Assembly (NCBI GenBank): GCA_040388605.1
Contig: JAZKBN010000047.1
Span: 54,032 to 118,031, forward strand
Direction: 5' to 3'
DNA: 64,000 nucleotides
Origin: JAZKBN01 sp040388605
GTDB taxonomy: Bacteria > Bacteroidota > Bacteroidia > Cytophagales > Flexibacteraceae
Shown here piece by piece: positions 1 through 9,367 of the stretch (the stretch's first letter is position 1; every line of letters starts with the position of its first letter). Under the pieces are notes generated by a model. It saw only the letters and a program-made list of their open reading frames with translations, did not search any database and was not told the DNA's origin. A program made the position numbers and the translations under genes.

Positions 1-1
1 C

Positions 2-3000
2 AGCACAAGCGGCGCATCTGTTGTGGCAAACATGGCAGGCGATGTTACTTACTATGCAACTGCAACAAACCTGCTTGGTTGTGCTTCTGTTACAGCAGTG
101 CCGCTTACACAATCGCCCGCAACCTCAGTTACCACTCACCCGATTGCCGGCTCTGCCTGTGTTGCAGGCAGCACAAGCTTCAGCGTTACGGCTGCCAACG
201 CCACATCATATAAATGGCAGGTAAGTACAGATGGGGGTGCCGTTTATACTGACCTGTCGGCATCTTCGGTTTACAGCAATGTGGCCACGAACACATTGAG
301 TATCAGCAATGCGATTGAATCTATGAGCGGGTATAAATACCGAGCGGCGGTTACGGGTACATGTTCAACCGTGTATTCAAACCCGGCGCAGCTTTCAATA
401 ACTGTATCAGGGGCACCTGCAATCACTATTTCATCTTCCATCGGAACCTCTGTATGCTCGGGCTCGTTTGTAAGCTTTACAGCCTCAACGAACCTTGGCG
501 GCTCATCTCCTTCAATTGACTGGAAAGTAAACGGAAGCACAGTATATACAGGCGCAACTTATAATAATTTCAGCCTTACTAACGGCGATGTAGTAACGGC
601 CGTACTTACTTCTAACAGCGCCTGCGCAAGCCCGACAACTGCCACGTCCAACGCTTTAACTTTTACGGTTTCAGGCGCAGTGGTGCCTTCTGTTTCCATT
701 TCCGGTACGCCATCATCAGTGTGTACATCAACGGTAGTAACTTTTACTGCAACACCTACCAACGGCGGCACTTTGCCGACTTACGTTTGGAAAAAGAACG
801 GCACTTCGGTTGGTACCGGCGCAACATACAGCACAGCCTCATTGCTTAGCTCAGACGTTATAAGTGTTGAAATGACATCTTCTTTTGCATGTGCTTCGCC
901 TGCTGTGGCAACGGCGAACACAAGCTTAACAGTTGCATCTAACCCATCGGTAAGCCCTGCCGGGACCACGACTTCGTGTGCAAACTCTGTTGTACTTACT
1001 GCATCAGGCTCAGGCCCCTGGTTGTGGAATACAGGCGCTGTTACACAAAGCATCAACGCCTCATCATCAGGAAATTATTGGTTTACTTCAGGAGGTTGCG
1101 TTTCAAGCATTGCTACGGTTGTAATTACAACAACTTCGGTAGCAACGCCTGCAATTACGTCTTCGGCGGGTTCAGCTGTTTGTTTTGGGAGCGGAACAAC
1201 TTTAACCGCTGCTGTACCGGCAGGAAGCCAGTTGAATTTCAATTCTTCTGCACAGGGAGCCGGGCAGAATAAAGTAGTATTACCCACAACCCTCACAAAC
1301 CGCAAATTCGACAGGGGCTTTACTTATGAAGCATGGGTAAAACCCACTACCGTGGTAGATAACTCACCGGTTTTCAGCATGGCCCTGGATGGCAATTTCC
1401 AGGTTGAAGTCCAGGTTGCCCTTAATAATCGTATCAGGGTGAGCATGACAGGGGCTACCAACAACCCGGTTACCATACCTACAACACCGGCCATTCCGGG
1501 CTTCGGGGCTAACAATGCAGTACCGGCAAATACCTGGATTCACGTTGCTGTTACAATGGACGGTGCAAATACCAAAATTTATGTAAACGGTAGCCTGATA
1601 ACATCGGCTGTGAACACTTTGGTACCATCTAACATGAACACAGGTTTTGTAACCACAACAGCGGCATTGGGTGCTGCATCATACACAACCACTATTAACG
1701 CCTTCAACGGTGCAATGGATGAGGTTCGCCTGTGGAACGGTGCACGCACGGCAACGGAGATTGCCAATAACATGAACTGGTCGGTGCCGGTGAACAGCCC
1801 TTACCTTGTGGCTTATTACAAAATGGATGAAGGAAGCGGCACCAGCGTGGGAGATGCTACCGGTACATACAACAGCACTTCGATGACAGGTTTCACGGGA
1901 ACCGTTTGGCAAACAACCACGCTTTCGACTCTGAACGCTTATACTTATACCTGGACACCATCTGCCGGGCTGAGCGCCACAACAGGGGCAAGCGTCACTG
2001 CAACACCGGCAAGCACAACAACCTATTACGCCACCGCAAATAATTCAAACAGCTGCGGCGCGCAGGTTGCTTTCCCGCTAACCGTTAATGTGCCGCCCGT
2101 AATAACAACCAACCCGGCAGCCACCACTGCCTGCGACGGGGGAGCCGCAACTTTTACTGCCGTGGGCAACTCTGCCACCTCATACACCTGGCAATTAAGC
2201 ACCGATAACGGCAGCAATTTCAATACAATATCTGCAGGCGGGGTTTATTCTACCGTAACGGCATCAACGCTTACATTAACCGGTGTTACGGCAGCCATGC
2301 ATGGCTATCAGTACAGGGCATTGGCCAACGGGCTTTGCTCACCTTCTGCAACAAGTACGGCAGCAACCTTATCAATAACATCGCTGGCCACACCCGGCAT
2401 AAGCATCAGCTCAAATATTGGCACCACTTTGTGCACAGGAACCACCGCTACATTTACGGCAACAACCACTTTAGGCGGTACAAGTCCGTTTATACAATGG
2501 AAAGTTGACGGCAGTAATGTAGCTACCGGCCCGAGCTATACCAACAGCTCCTTATCTAACGGCCAGGTTGTAACGGCGGTGCTGACATCTAATTCTGCCT
2601 GCGCAAGCCCGACTACAGTTACAAGCAACAGCCTGACTATGACGGTTGCAGCGGCAGGCGGAATTGCCGCCTCGGTAGCTATTTCGTCTTCACCAAGCCT
2701 TATTTGCCCTAACCAGCCGGCTTCGTTTACTGCTGTGCCTACTAACGGCGGCGCTTCACCAAGCTATATCTGGAAAGTTAACGGTACAAACGTAGGCACC
2801 GGGCCAACTTACGTAAGCGCCTCAATACCTGCGAGCGCAGCTGTTACCTGCTCCATGACATCTTCGTTCAGCTGCGCAACGCCTCTACCGGCTGTTTCAA
2901 ATACGCTTACAGCGCAGGGAACTCCGCCTATACCTACGCCGGTAGTTGTATCACCGACAGGAAGCACTACAGTATGCGCCGGCAGCCAGACCTTTACAGC

Positions 3001-6000
3001 AACCATAGGCAGCGCAGGAGCTTCGCCGGCATATTTATGGAAGAAAAACGGCTCGACAGTGGCAACAACCGCAACTTATACTGCTTCATCGCTTTCAGCG
3101 TCTGATGTGATTACGGTTACAGTTACGCCATCTGAAAGCTGCGGAACTGCCGTAACATCATCTAATTTCACGATAGCGGCCGTTACAGCCCTGCCGCCTG
3201 CCGCCACAATAGGGAGCAGCGGCCCCACATCATTCTGTGTCGGCGGAAGCACCACACTTTCGGCGGTTGGTTTAAGCCAGGGACCGGGTAATATGCTCAA
3301 CTTCGCAAGCAATACTTATAATGTTAACTATGTTAAGCTGCCCGACAACATAAACCTGAATGCGGTTACCGGCTTTACTTATGAAGTTTGGGTTAAACCT
3401 ACTTCCGGCAGCTTCGGCTATAACAGGCTGCTTACAATTGGCAGCAACCCAAATTTGGGCGGCTATTTTGATTTCGGTTTCAACAACACTAATGTGCTTT
3501 ATTCTGAAGGCGGTTCGCTGGGCGGCAATATTCCTGCAGGTGCAGGAACCCTTACAGCCGATGCCTGGAGCCATGTGGCCATTACCATGGACGGCACAAA
3601 TATTAAGCTGTATATAAACGGCGCTTTAATATCAAGCAGTGCCTGCACCGGCCTGCCGGCAAGCATGGGCTCACGTAACTTTATACTGCTTGGCCACGGT
3701 CGCGAAGGCGACGGTGGCTCGCATGCCTTCCAAGGCAATATGGACGAAGCCCGCCTTTGGAGCATCGCCCGTACCCAAAGCGAAATACAGGCCAATATGT
3801 ATGCAAGCCCATTACCGGCCACCAGCGGCCTGTTCGCACATTATAAATTCGATGAAGCTTCCGGAAGCACCGCTGCCGATGCATCGGGCAACGGGAATAC
3901 GGCCACCCTGGTTAACTGGGGCAGCAGCAATTTTGTAACGGGCACACTTACATCGCTTAACCCATACACCCTTACCTGGTCGCCTGCCGATGGCCTGAGC
4001 GCAACTACCGGCAATTCGGTTGTGGCTACGCCAACTGCAACAACCACATATTCACTTACGGTAACCAATGCAGGCGGATGCTCTAACGTGATTACGCAGG
4101 CGCTGACCATAAGCAGCCCGCCGGCAATAACATTACAGCCCCTTGCGCGTTCTGTTTGTGCGAATGAAAGCACATCTTTCAGTGTAAGCGCAACCGGCTC
4201 AGGCACGCTTACTTACCAATGGCAGATTCGTAACGGCGCGGGTTCCTGGAGCAATGTGAGCAACGGCGGTACAAGTCCTGCATACAGCGGCGCAACATCT
4301 GCAACATTAAGCATGGCGACTGCTCCCGGCAGCTTTACTGATAATTCTTTCCGCTGTATTGTAAGCGGAAGCTGTACGCCTGCGGCAACAAGCAATGCAG
4401 CCCTGTTGGAAATGAACAGCGCATCTGCCGCATCGGTAAGCATAAGCGCCGATCTTGGCACAACGGTTTGTAATGCGGAGCAGGTTACCCTTACGGCCAC
4501 CCCGCTTAACGGAGGTAACGCACCGACCTATAAATGGTATCTTAACGGCTCTGAAGTTCCGGGCCAGACTGCGGCAAGCTATACCACGCCGGCCATATCT
4601 GTTTCAGGAACAAATGTTTATTGTGAGCTCACCAGCAGCTCAAGCTGTGCCACCTTGGGCGTTGTAACTTCTAATACCCTTACTTTCACCACTACCGGCA
4701 GCCTGACTTCGTCGGTAAGCCTGATTGGGAGCAGCAGCCCGGTATGCCCGGCAACGCCGGTAACATTTACAGCAGCAGCCACTTCCAACGGGGGCAATGC
4801 GCCGCTTTACCAATTTAAGGTGAACGGAAGCAATGTGGGTACAAACAGCACTGTAAATACCTATACCACATCATCGCTGCTTGCAGGCGACATAGTAACG
4901 GTTTTGCTTACTCCAAGCAGGGGCTGTGCTTCGGCCTCAACATCTTCAGGCATTACTGTTTCCCCGGCGGCGGTAACCGTTGCCGTAACGGTAATTTCAA
5001 ACATCAGCGGCAGCACTTGCGGAAGCTCGGCCATCTATACAGCCAATATTACCAACGGCGGCGTTTCACCGGCATTACAATGGTATAAAAACGGCTCATT
5101 GGTATCGGGCCAGACGGCAACAACTTATACCGATGCAGCCGCAACGGCAGGCGACGATATTTATGTGGTTATGAGTCCGGCCGGCACCTGTTACGCAGGC
5201 AGCCTTACATCTTCAACATACATACTTCGCGGGCTTAACCCTGTGCCTGCAGCCCCTGTATTATCGGCATCGCCGGTTAACTGTAACGGCGGGGCGGTAA
5301 CCCGCACTGTGCTTAATCCATTTGTCGGCAATATGCTTGAATTCCCTTCTGCTGCCGTAGCCGACAATTTTATTATGCTGCCGAATAACATTAACCAGGC
5401 TTGCAGCACCGGCTTCACTTTCGAGGCTTGGGTGAACACATCGGCGGCAGCTAATTTCTATTCACGCATTTTCGGTTTCGGGGTATCTAATGCCGGCGCT
5501 AACCGAATTGAAATGCTGATGAATATGGCTAACGAGAACCGAATAGGCGTTGAAAGCTATTTACTGGCCGGCGGAAATATGAACGGCAACACCACAACAT
5601 ATTCCATTAACACATGGGTGCACGTTGCCATGACCATGGACGGCACCAATATGAAGCTATACCAAAACGGTGTGCTTGTTGATACCAAGGCCTGTGCCAC
5701 ATATCCTTCAACGCTTGGCGCAACGGCGTTTAACGTTATTGCACGGTCGGTAGATAATGTGGCTAACTCGTTCAGGGGCCACATGGATGAAATTCGTATG
5801 TGGACTGTTGCCCGCACACAATCGCAGATTTCCGGCACCATGAACCAAAGCATAGATGTTGCTGCGAGCGGTCTGCTGCTTTATTATAAGCTTGACCAGG
5901 CATCGGGCAACACGGTTCGGGATTTAAGCGGACACGGCAATAACGGCACCCTAACCGGCTATGCCGCCCTTACTGATGCCGACAAGTGGAAAACCACCAC

Positions 6001-8608
6001 GAACACCGCATTTGATGTACCTACAGTATCCTGGTCGCCTTCAATCGGCCTGAGCGCAACTACAGGGCTCAGCGTATCGGCTAACCCGGCTTCAAGCACT
6101 ACTTACACGGTTACTGTTACCAACGCCGCCGGCTGCTCGGCATCAGGCGCAGATGTGGTTACGGTAAGCAATGCCGCCGTAACGCCAACAGGCACACAAT
6201 CTGCCTGCGGAAGCCTTGTGCTCAGCGCAACGGGCCCGGCTCCGTGGAACTGGAGCAACGGGGCAAACACTCAAACCATTACAGTAACTTCAGACGGAAC
6301 ATACAGCTATACCACTTCGGGCGGATGTATTTCAAATGCAGTTGCGGTTACCATCAGCAGCACCCCGGCAGTTACGGCTCAGCCTTCCGGCACGGCCATT
6401 TGCACAGGCGGTTCGGCCGGCTTCAGCGCAACGGCAACCGGCAGCCCGCTCAGCTGGCAATGGCAGGTAAGCACCGATAACGGCAGCACTTATTCTGATA
6501 TAAGCAATACCGGGATTTATACCAATGCCACAACATCGACACTCAGCCTGACCGGCGCTACAACGGCTGTAACAGGCTATAAGTACCGTGCCCGTGTGCT
6601 GAACGATTGCCAAACTGTTTACTGCAATGCAGCCGCTTTAACTGTTTACCCAACCGGTACATGGCTCGGCGGAAACATTGAATGGGGTGTGGGGGCTAAC
6701 TGGTGCGGCGGCATTCCTACTGCTTCCACCGATGTAGTTATTCCTGCGATTGCGGCAAATATGCCTATAATTCAAAGCGGGCTTTCGGCAACATGTAATA
6801 ACCTTACAGTTTCAAACGGTGCAACGCTGAGCATGTTCGGGGTCTGCCAAACGAATGTGCATGGGGATTTAACGGTAAACGGTACCTTAACAGGCACCGG
6901 TTCAGACAGCCTGCGCATTGGCGGTAACATTTACAACAACGGCCTTGTTACCTTAACCAAGCCTACAGTTTTATATGGTTCAGCAAAAGTAATTTCAGGC
7001 AATGCCGATTCGCTCATTATTTCAAGCCTCAGGCTTGATGGTACCTATACCACCGATCTTGGCAAGTTCAAGCTTGGAAGCAACACTTCAGGCGTGGGTA
7101 CGCTTACCCTTGGGGTTAATGATCAACTCTATATTACAGGCAGCTATCCTGCATTTAATATAGTGGCAACCGGCATGAACAGCCGTATTGTTATGACCGN
7201 NNNNNNNNNTTCGGGAAGCATTTATTCCCTGCAGATTGCTAAAACATCCGGCTCTGTATCGCTGGGGTCTAACCTGGGTATTATGGGTGACCTTATTGTA
7301 AGTGCAGGCGCTATAAATACAGGCGGCAATACCCTGAGCGTAGCCGGTAATGTTGTGCTGAACGATTCTGTTACAAGCTCTACAGGCGGTTCCCTGAATC
7401 TGCACAATGCCGGAAGCGCATCGCTTAACATCAGCGGAACAGCAGCCAAAGTGCGTAACCTGACCATGAATAATACGGGCGGCGCAACTGTAGCAACTGA
7501 CCTGCACGTAACCGGTACTCTTGTATTTACCCAAGGCGTTTTAACTGTAGACCCTGCCAATACCTTATACCTTGCGCCTTCGGCGCAAATTACGGGCGAA
7601 GGAACGGGCGCTTATGCAGCCGGGAAACTCTCAACCGCTGCCCTTGTAGGTACCGGGGCGGCAACTTTCGGCGGCCTTGGTTTCAGTATTGCGGCAGGAG
7701 CCGATAATTTGGGCACAGTTACCCTGGTTCGTAACAGCGGGGCATCGGCAATAAGCACTTTTAACGGCAATGCAGGCAGTATAAGCCGCTTATTCAGCGC
7801 CGAGATAACAGGAGACCAGCCGACAAACGGTCGTGTTATAAGCCTTACGTGGACACAGGATGAAGACAACAGCTCAGATTCCGCACACATGAATCTCTGG
7901 ACCCGCCACACCGCTACCGACCCTTGGACCAAGCTGACCTTCGTTCCTTCCGCAGCTTACCCATCAGAAGCACAGGCAAGCTCGCGCAACCGGAGCATGA
8001 GCGCCACAACCACCCATTTCAGTGATTTCACGGCTTCTGATTTAGATAACCCGCTCCCGGTTACCCTGCTGTATTTTACAGCCGATCGCCAGGCCGACGG
8101 CAGCGCTTTGCTGAAATGGGCAACCGCTTCAGAAAGAAATAATAAAGAATTCAGGGTGCAGCGTTCCGACGACGGATTCAGGTTTAAAGACGCAACGGTT
8201 GTGCCCGGTTCTGTAAACAGCTTCAGGCCTTTGGCTTACTCGTTTACCGATGTGGCTGCAATGTCATTGAGCACTGTTTATTATCGCCTGAAGCAAACAG
8301 ATGTTGATGGGAAATCAAATTACTCAAAAACAGTGTCGCTGAGTGAGAGCAGGGTTACCGAGGAACCTCGTATTTTCCCGAACCCTTTCCGGGATAATAT
8401 TGCCGTTACCGTTTTCGGGAGCCAAAAGATATCGTACACAGAGCTCTTTGATTATACAGGAAAATTGGTTCATACCGAGGCACCTGCCACAACAGGCAAA
8501 GATTTAGTTATAGGCGGCCCGGCAATCAGTAACCTGCCGGCCGGTGTTTATTTGCTTAGGGTTACTACCAATGCCGGTGTGAAGCTTGTAAAAGTTGTAA
8601 AAGACTAA
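2..8608 (+). CDS. Giant modular T9SS-secreted surface protein (LamG and Ig-like repeats), 5' partial
   Basis: The frame is open to the left edge and the first in-frame ATG (23) falls inside a repeated module, so the true start lies upstream. The visible part is about 2,868 residues. Three LamG/concanavalin-like domains start near 1232, 3293 and 5333, each with a variant of the FTYEAWV and WxHVAxTMDG motifs and a closing DEVRLW or DEARLW-type strand. Between them are Ig/PKD-like modules rich in Ser, Thr and Gly, each with paired cysteines. From about 6655 the repeats give way to a beta-helix-like segment (NLTVSNGATLSM, GTLTGTGSDSLRIGGNIYNNG). Near 8050 LPVTLLYFTA opens a typical pre-C-terminal domain, and the end (FPNPFRDNIAVTVF then LPAGVYLLRV and LVKVVKD) is a T9SS type A sorting domain. 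The protein should be exported by T9SS and attached to or released from the cell surface; adhesion or glycan binding is inferred from LamG. A 10-N gap at 7200 does not break the frame. Confidence 0.9.
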   Translation, partial: STSGASVVANMAGDVTYYATATNLLGCASVTAVPLTQSPATSVTTHPIAGSACVAGSTSFSVTAANATSYKWQVSTDGGAVYTDLSASSVYSNVATNTLSISNAIESMSGYKYRAAVTGTCSTVYSNPAQLSITVSGAPAITISSSIGTSVCSGSFVSFTASTNLGGSSPSIDWKVNGSTVYTGATYNNFSLTNGDVVTAVLTSNSACASPTTATSNALTFTVSGAVVPSVSISGTPSSVCTSTVVTFTATPTNGGTLPTYVWKKNGTSVGTGATYSTASLLSSDVISVEMTSSFACASPAVATANTSLTVASNPSVSPAGTTTSCANSVVLTASGSGPWLWNTGAVTQSINASSSGNYWFTSGGCVSSIATVVITTTSVATPAITSSAGSAVCFGSGTTLTAAVPAGSQLNFNSSAQGAGQNKVVLPTTLTNRKFDRGFTYEAWVKPTTVVDNSPVFSMALDGNFQVEVQVALNNRIRVSMTGATNNPVTIPTTPAIPGFGANNAVPANTWIHVAVTMDGANTKIYVNGSLITSAVNTLVPSNMNTGFVTTTAALGAASYTTTINAFNGAMDEVRLWNGARTATEIANNMNWSVPVNSPYLVAYYKMDEGSGTSVGDATGTYNSTSMTGFTGTVWQTTTLSTLNAYTYTWTPSAGLSATTGASVTATPASTTTYYATANNSNSCGAQVAFPLTVNVPPVITTNPAATTACDGGAATFTAVGNSATSYTWQLSTDNGSNFNTISAGGVYSTVTASTLTLTGVTAAMHGYQYRALANGLCSPSATSTAATLSITSLATPGISISSNIGTTLCTGTTATFTATTTLGGTSPFIQWKVDGSNVATGPSYTNSSLSNGQVVTAVLTSNSACASPTTVTSNSLTMTVAAAGGIAASVAISSSPSLICPNQPASFTAVPTNGGASPSYIWKVNGTNVGTGPTYVSASIPASAAVTCSMTSSFSCATPLPAVSNTLTAQGTPPIPTPVVVSPTGSTTVCAGSQTFTATIGSAGASPAYLWKKNGSTVATTATYTASSLSASDVITVTVTPSESCGTAVTSSNFTIAAVTALPPAATIGSSGPTSFCVGGSTTLSAVGLSQGPGNMLNFASNTYNVNYVKLPDNINLNAVTGFTYEVWVKPTSGSFGYNRLLTIGSNPNLGGYFDFGFNNTNVLYSEGGSLGGNIPAGAGTLTADAWSHVAITMDGTNIKLYINGALISSSACTGLPASMGSRNFILLGHGREGDGGSHAFQGNMDEARLWSIARTQSEIQANMYASPLPATSGLFAHYKFDEASGSTAADASGNGNTATLVNWGSSNFVTGTLTSLNPYTLTWSPADGLSATTGNSVVATPTATTTYSLTVTNAGGCSNVITQALTISSPPAITLQPLARSVCANESTSFSVSATGSGTLTYQWQIRNGAGSWSNVSNGGTSPAYSGATSATLSMATAPGSFTDNSFRCIVSGSCTPAATSNAALLEMNSASAASVSISADLGTTVCNAEQVTLTATPLNGGNAPTYKWYLNGSEVPGQTAASYTTPAISVSGTNVYCELTSSSSCATLGVVTSNTLTFTTTGSLTSSVSLIGSSSPVCPATPVTFTAAATSNGGNAPLYQFKVNGSNVGTNSTVNTYTTSSLLAGDIVTVLLTPSRGCASASTSSGITVSPAAVTVAVTVISNISGSTCGSSAIYTANITNGGVSPALQWYKNGSLVSGQTATTYTDAAATAGDDIYVVMSPAGTCYAGSLTSSTYILRGLNPVPAAPVLSASPVNCNGGAVTRTVLNPFVGNMLEFPSAAVADNFIMLPNNINQACSTGFTFEAWVNTSAAANFYSRIFGFGVSNAGANRIEMLMNMANENRIGVESYLLAGGNMNGNTTTYSINTWVHVAMTMDGTNMKLYQNGVLVDTKACATYPSTLGATAFNVIARSVDNVANSFRGHMDEIRMWTVARTQSQISGTMNQSIDVAASGLLLYYKLDQASGNTVRDLSGHGNNGTLTGYAALTDADKWKTTTNTAFDVPTVSWSPSIGLSATTGLSVSANPASSTTYTVTVTNAAGCSASGADVVTVSNAAVTPTGTQSACGSLVLSATGPAPWNWSNGANTQTITVTSDGTYSYTTSGGCISNAVAVTISSTPAVTAQPSGTAICTGGSAGFSATATGSPLSWQWQVSTDNGSTYSDISNTGIYTNATTSTLSLTGATTAVTGYKYRARVLNDCQTVYCNAAALTVYPTGTWLGGNIEWGVGANWCGGIPTASTDVVIPAIAANMPIIQSGLSATCNNLTVSNGATLSMFGVCQTNVHGDLTVNGTLTGTGSDSLRIGGNIYNNGLVTLTKPTVLYGSAKVISGNADSLIISSLRLDGTYTTDLGKFKLGSNTSGVGTLTLGVNDQLYITGSYPAFNIVATGMNSRIVMTXXXXSGSIYSLQIAKTSGSVSLGSNLGIMGDLIVSAGAINTGGNTLSVAGNVVLNDSVTSSTGGSLNLHNAGSASLNISGTAAKVRNLTMNNTGGATVATDLHVTGTLVFTQGVLTVDPANTLYLAPSAQITGEGTGAYAAGKLSTAALVGTGAATFGGLGFSIAAGADNLGTVTLVRNSGASAISTFNGNAGSISRLFSAEITGDQPTNGRVISLTWTQDEDNSSDSAHMNLWTRHTATDPWTKLTFVPSAAYPSEAQASSRNRSMSATTTHFSDFTASDLDNPLPVTLLYFTADRQADGSALLKWATASERNNKEFRVQRSDDGFRFKDATVVPGSVNSFRPLAYSFTDVAAMSLSTVYYRLKQTDVDGKSNYSKTVSLSESRVTEEPRIFPNPFRDNIAVTVFGSQKISYTELFDYTGKLVHTEAPATTGKDLVIGGPAISNLPAGVYLLRVTTNAGVKLVKVVKD
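1232..1920 (+). repeat. LamG-type unit 1 of the 2-kb higher-order repeat
   Basis: This is the first LamG domain of the giant protein, from LNFNSSAQ to the strand after YKMDEGSG. Equivalent starts recur about 2,064 and 4,104 bases later. The following YTWTPSAGLSATTG module at about 1950 also recurs in units 2 and 3. Confidence 0.8.
3293..3960 (+). repeat. LamG-type unit 2 of the 2-kb higher-order repeat
   Basis: This is the second LamG domain (MLNFASNTYN through HYKFDEASGS). It is followed by LTWSPADGLSATTG, the same order as in unit 1. It is diverged at DNA level, so the duplication is old or under selection for difference. Confidence 0.8.
5333..5990 (+). repeat. LamG-type unit 3 of the 2-kb higher-order repeat
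   Basis: This is the third LamG domain (MLEFPSAAVADNF through YYKLDQASGN), followed by VSWSPSIGLSATTG. After this unit the protein passes through one more Ig-like pair into its C-terminal region. Confidence 0.8.
7200..7209. other. Assembly gap (10 N) inside the giant surface protein
   Basis: Ten N bases. The reading frame on both sides agrees, so the missing length is 10 or differs from it by a multiple of 3. Confidence 0.95.
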
Positions 8609-8634
8609 ATACCCGCTTTGTCGGAATTTAATTT

Positions 8635-8670
8635 CAGGGCTGCCCACAAGGCGGCCCTGTTTGTTTTAAG
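8635..8670 (+). terminator. Rho-independent terminator of the giant surface protein gene
   Basis: The stem CAGGGCTGCC (8635-8644) pairs with GGCGGCCCTG (8650-8659) around loop CACAA, with one G.T pair, and is followed by TTTGTTTT. A near-identical copy in opposite orientation lies at 8721-8746. Confidence 0.9.
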
Positions 8671-8709
8671 TGTAAATTCTGATTGCTTGCAGCAGTGAAA
8701 AATAAAACA

Positions 8710-8746
8710 CTGAAAAACAAAAAGGCCGCCTTGCGGGCAGCCCTTT
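8710..8746 (-). terminator. Rho-independent terminator of the response regulator gene
   Basis: Read on the minus strand, AAAGGGCTGCC then loop CGCAA then GGCGGCCTTT is followed by TTGTTTTTC. It is almost the same sequence as the plus-strand terminator at 8635, so the two form an inverted repeat between convergent genes. Confidence 0.88.
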
Positions 8747-8802
8747 CGATTTTCAGTGTTTGTTTGCTTCCGAAACGGAACGATGCTAATCAATATAATA
8801 AT

Positions 8803-9219
8803 TTATGCCTCAAGCTTCGAAAGCGCATCGGAGCTTAGCGGTTTGTTTATGTATTTGCTTACGTACTTGCTTTTCTTAGCCTTGCTCATATCCTGCGGGT
8901 TCATGCTGGATGTAAGCATAACAATTTTGCAGCTTTCGCGTACGCCTTCGCTCAGCTTTTCAAATTCTTCAAGGAACTGAAAGCCATCCATAAGGGGCAT
9001 ATCAATATCGAGGAAAATAAGCTCGGGGAGCAGGGGAGAGCCGGGGCTGCCAAGCTTCTCAAGGTTTTTTAACGATTCAATGGCTGCTTTGGCGCCGGTA
9101 TGTGTAAGTATTCTATGGGCTACTGATGCCGATTCAAGCATCTTTTGGTTTATCAGGTTGTCTATCTCATTATCGTCAATGAGCATTACCGACCTGTATT
9201 TTGGAGTAACCGGGGGCAT
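8803..9219 (-). CDS. Single-domain response regulator (REC)
   Basis: The product is 138 residues from the ATG at 9219. The open frame extends upstream to 9333, but the receiver fold begins only with YRSVMLIDDNEID, so the short start is preferred. It holds the acidic pair DD at residues 15-16, the phospho-acceptor Asp71 in LDIDMPLMDGF, the VMLTSS switch threonine, and the conserved Lys in YINKPLS. There is no output domain, so it should act by protein-protein contact, as CheY-like regulators do, for an unlinked histidine kinase. Proteins of this type are abundant in Bacteroidota. The partner cannot be told from the context: radA lies upstream on the same strand, but about 150 bases away and with no functional link. 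Confidence 0.88.
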   Translation of the reverse strand: MPPVTPKYRSVMLIDDNEIDNLINQKMLESASVAHRILTHTGAKAAIESLKNLEKLGSPGSPLLPELIFLDIDMPLMDGFQFLEEFEKLSEGVRESCKIVMLTSSMNPQDMSKAKKSKYVSKYINKPLSSDALSKLEA

Positions 9220-9367
9220 ATAGCGTGTATTGTTTTTATGTAACGTAATTCTAAGCATTAAATTCCTATCATGCTTTCTGCTATTTGAATAAGCATATTG
9301 CCTGAATGTAATGTTTTGCCGTTTTATGAACAAATATGGTGCCTTTAGTCACAGAATTATACCTTTA

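Noticed and set aside
7088..7560. Long minus-strand open frames inside the giant surface protein gene
   Set aside because: They are shadows of a low-complexity gene with biased codons; the plus-strand protein is clear.
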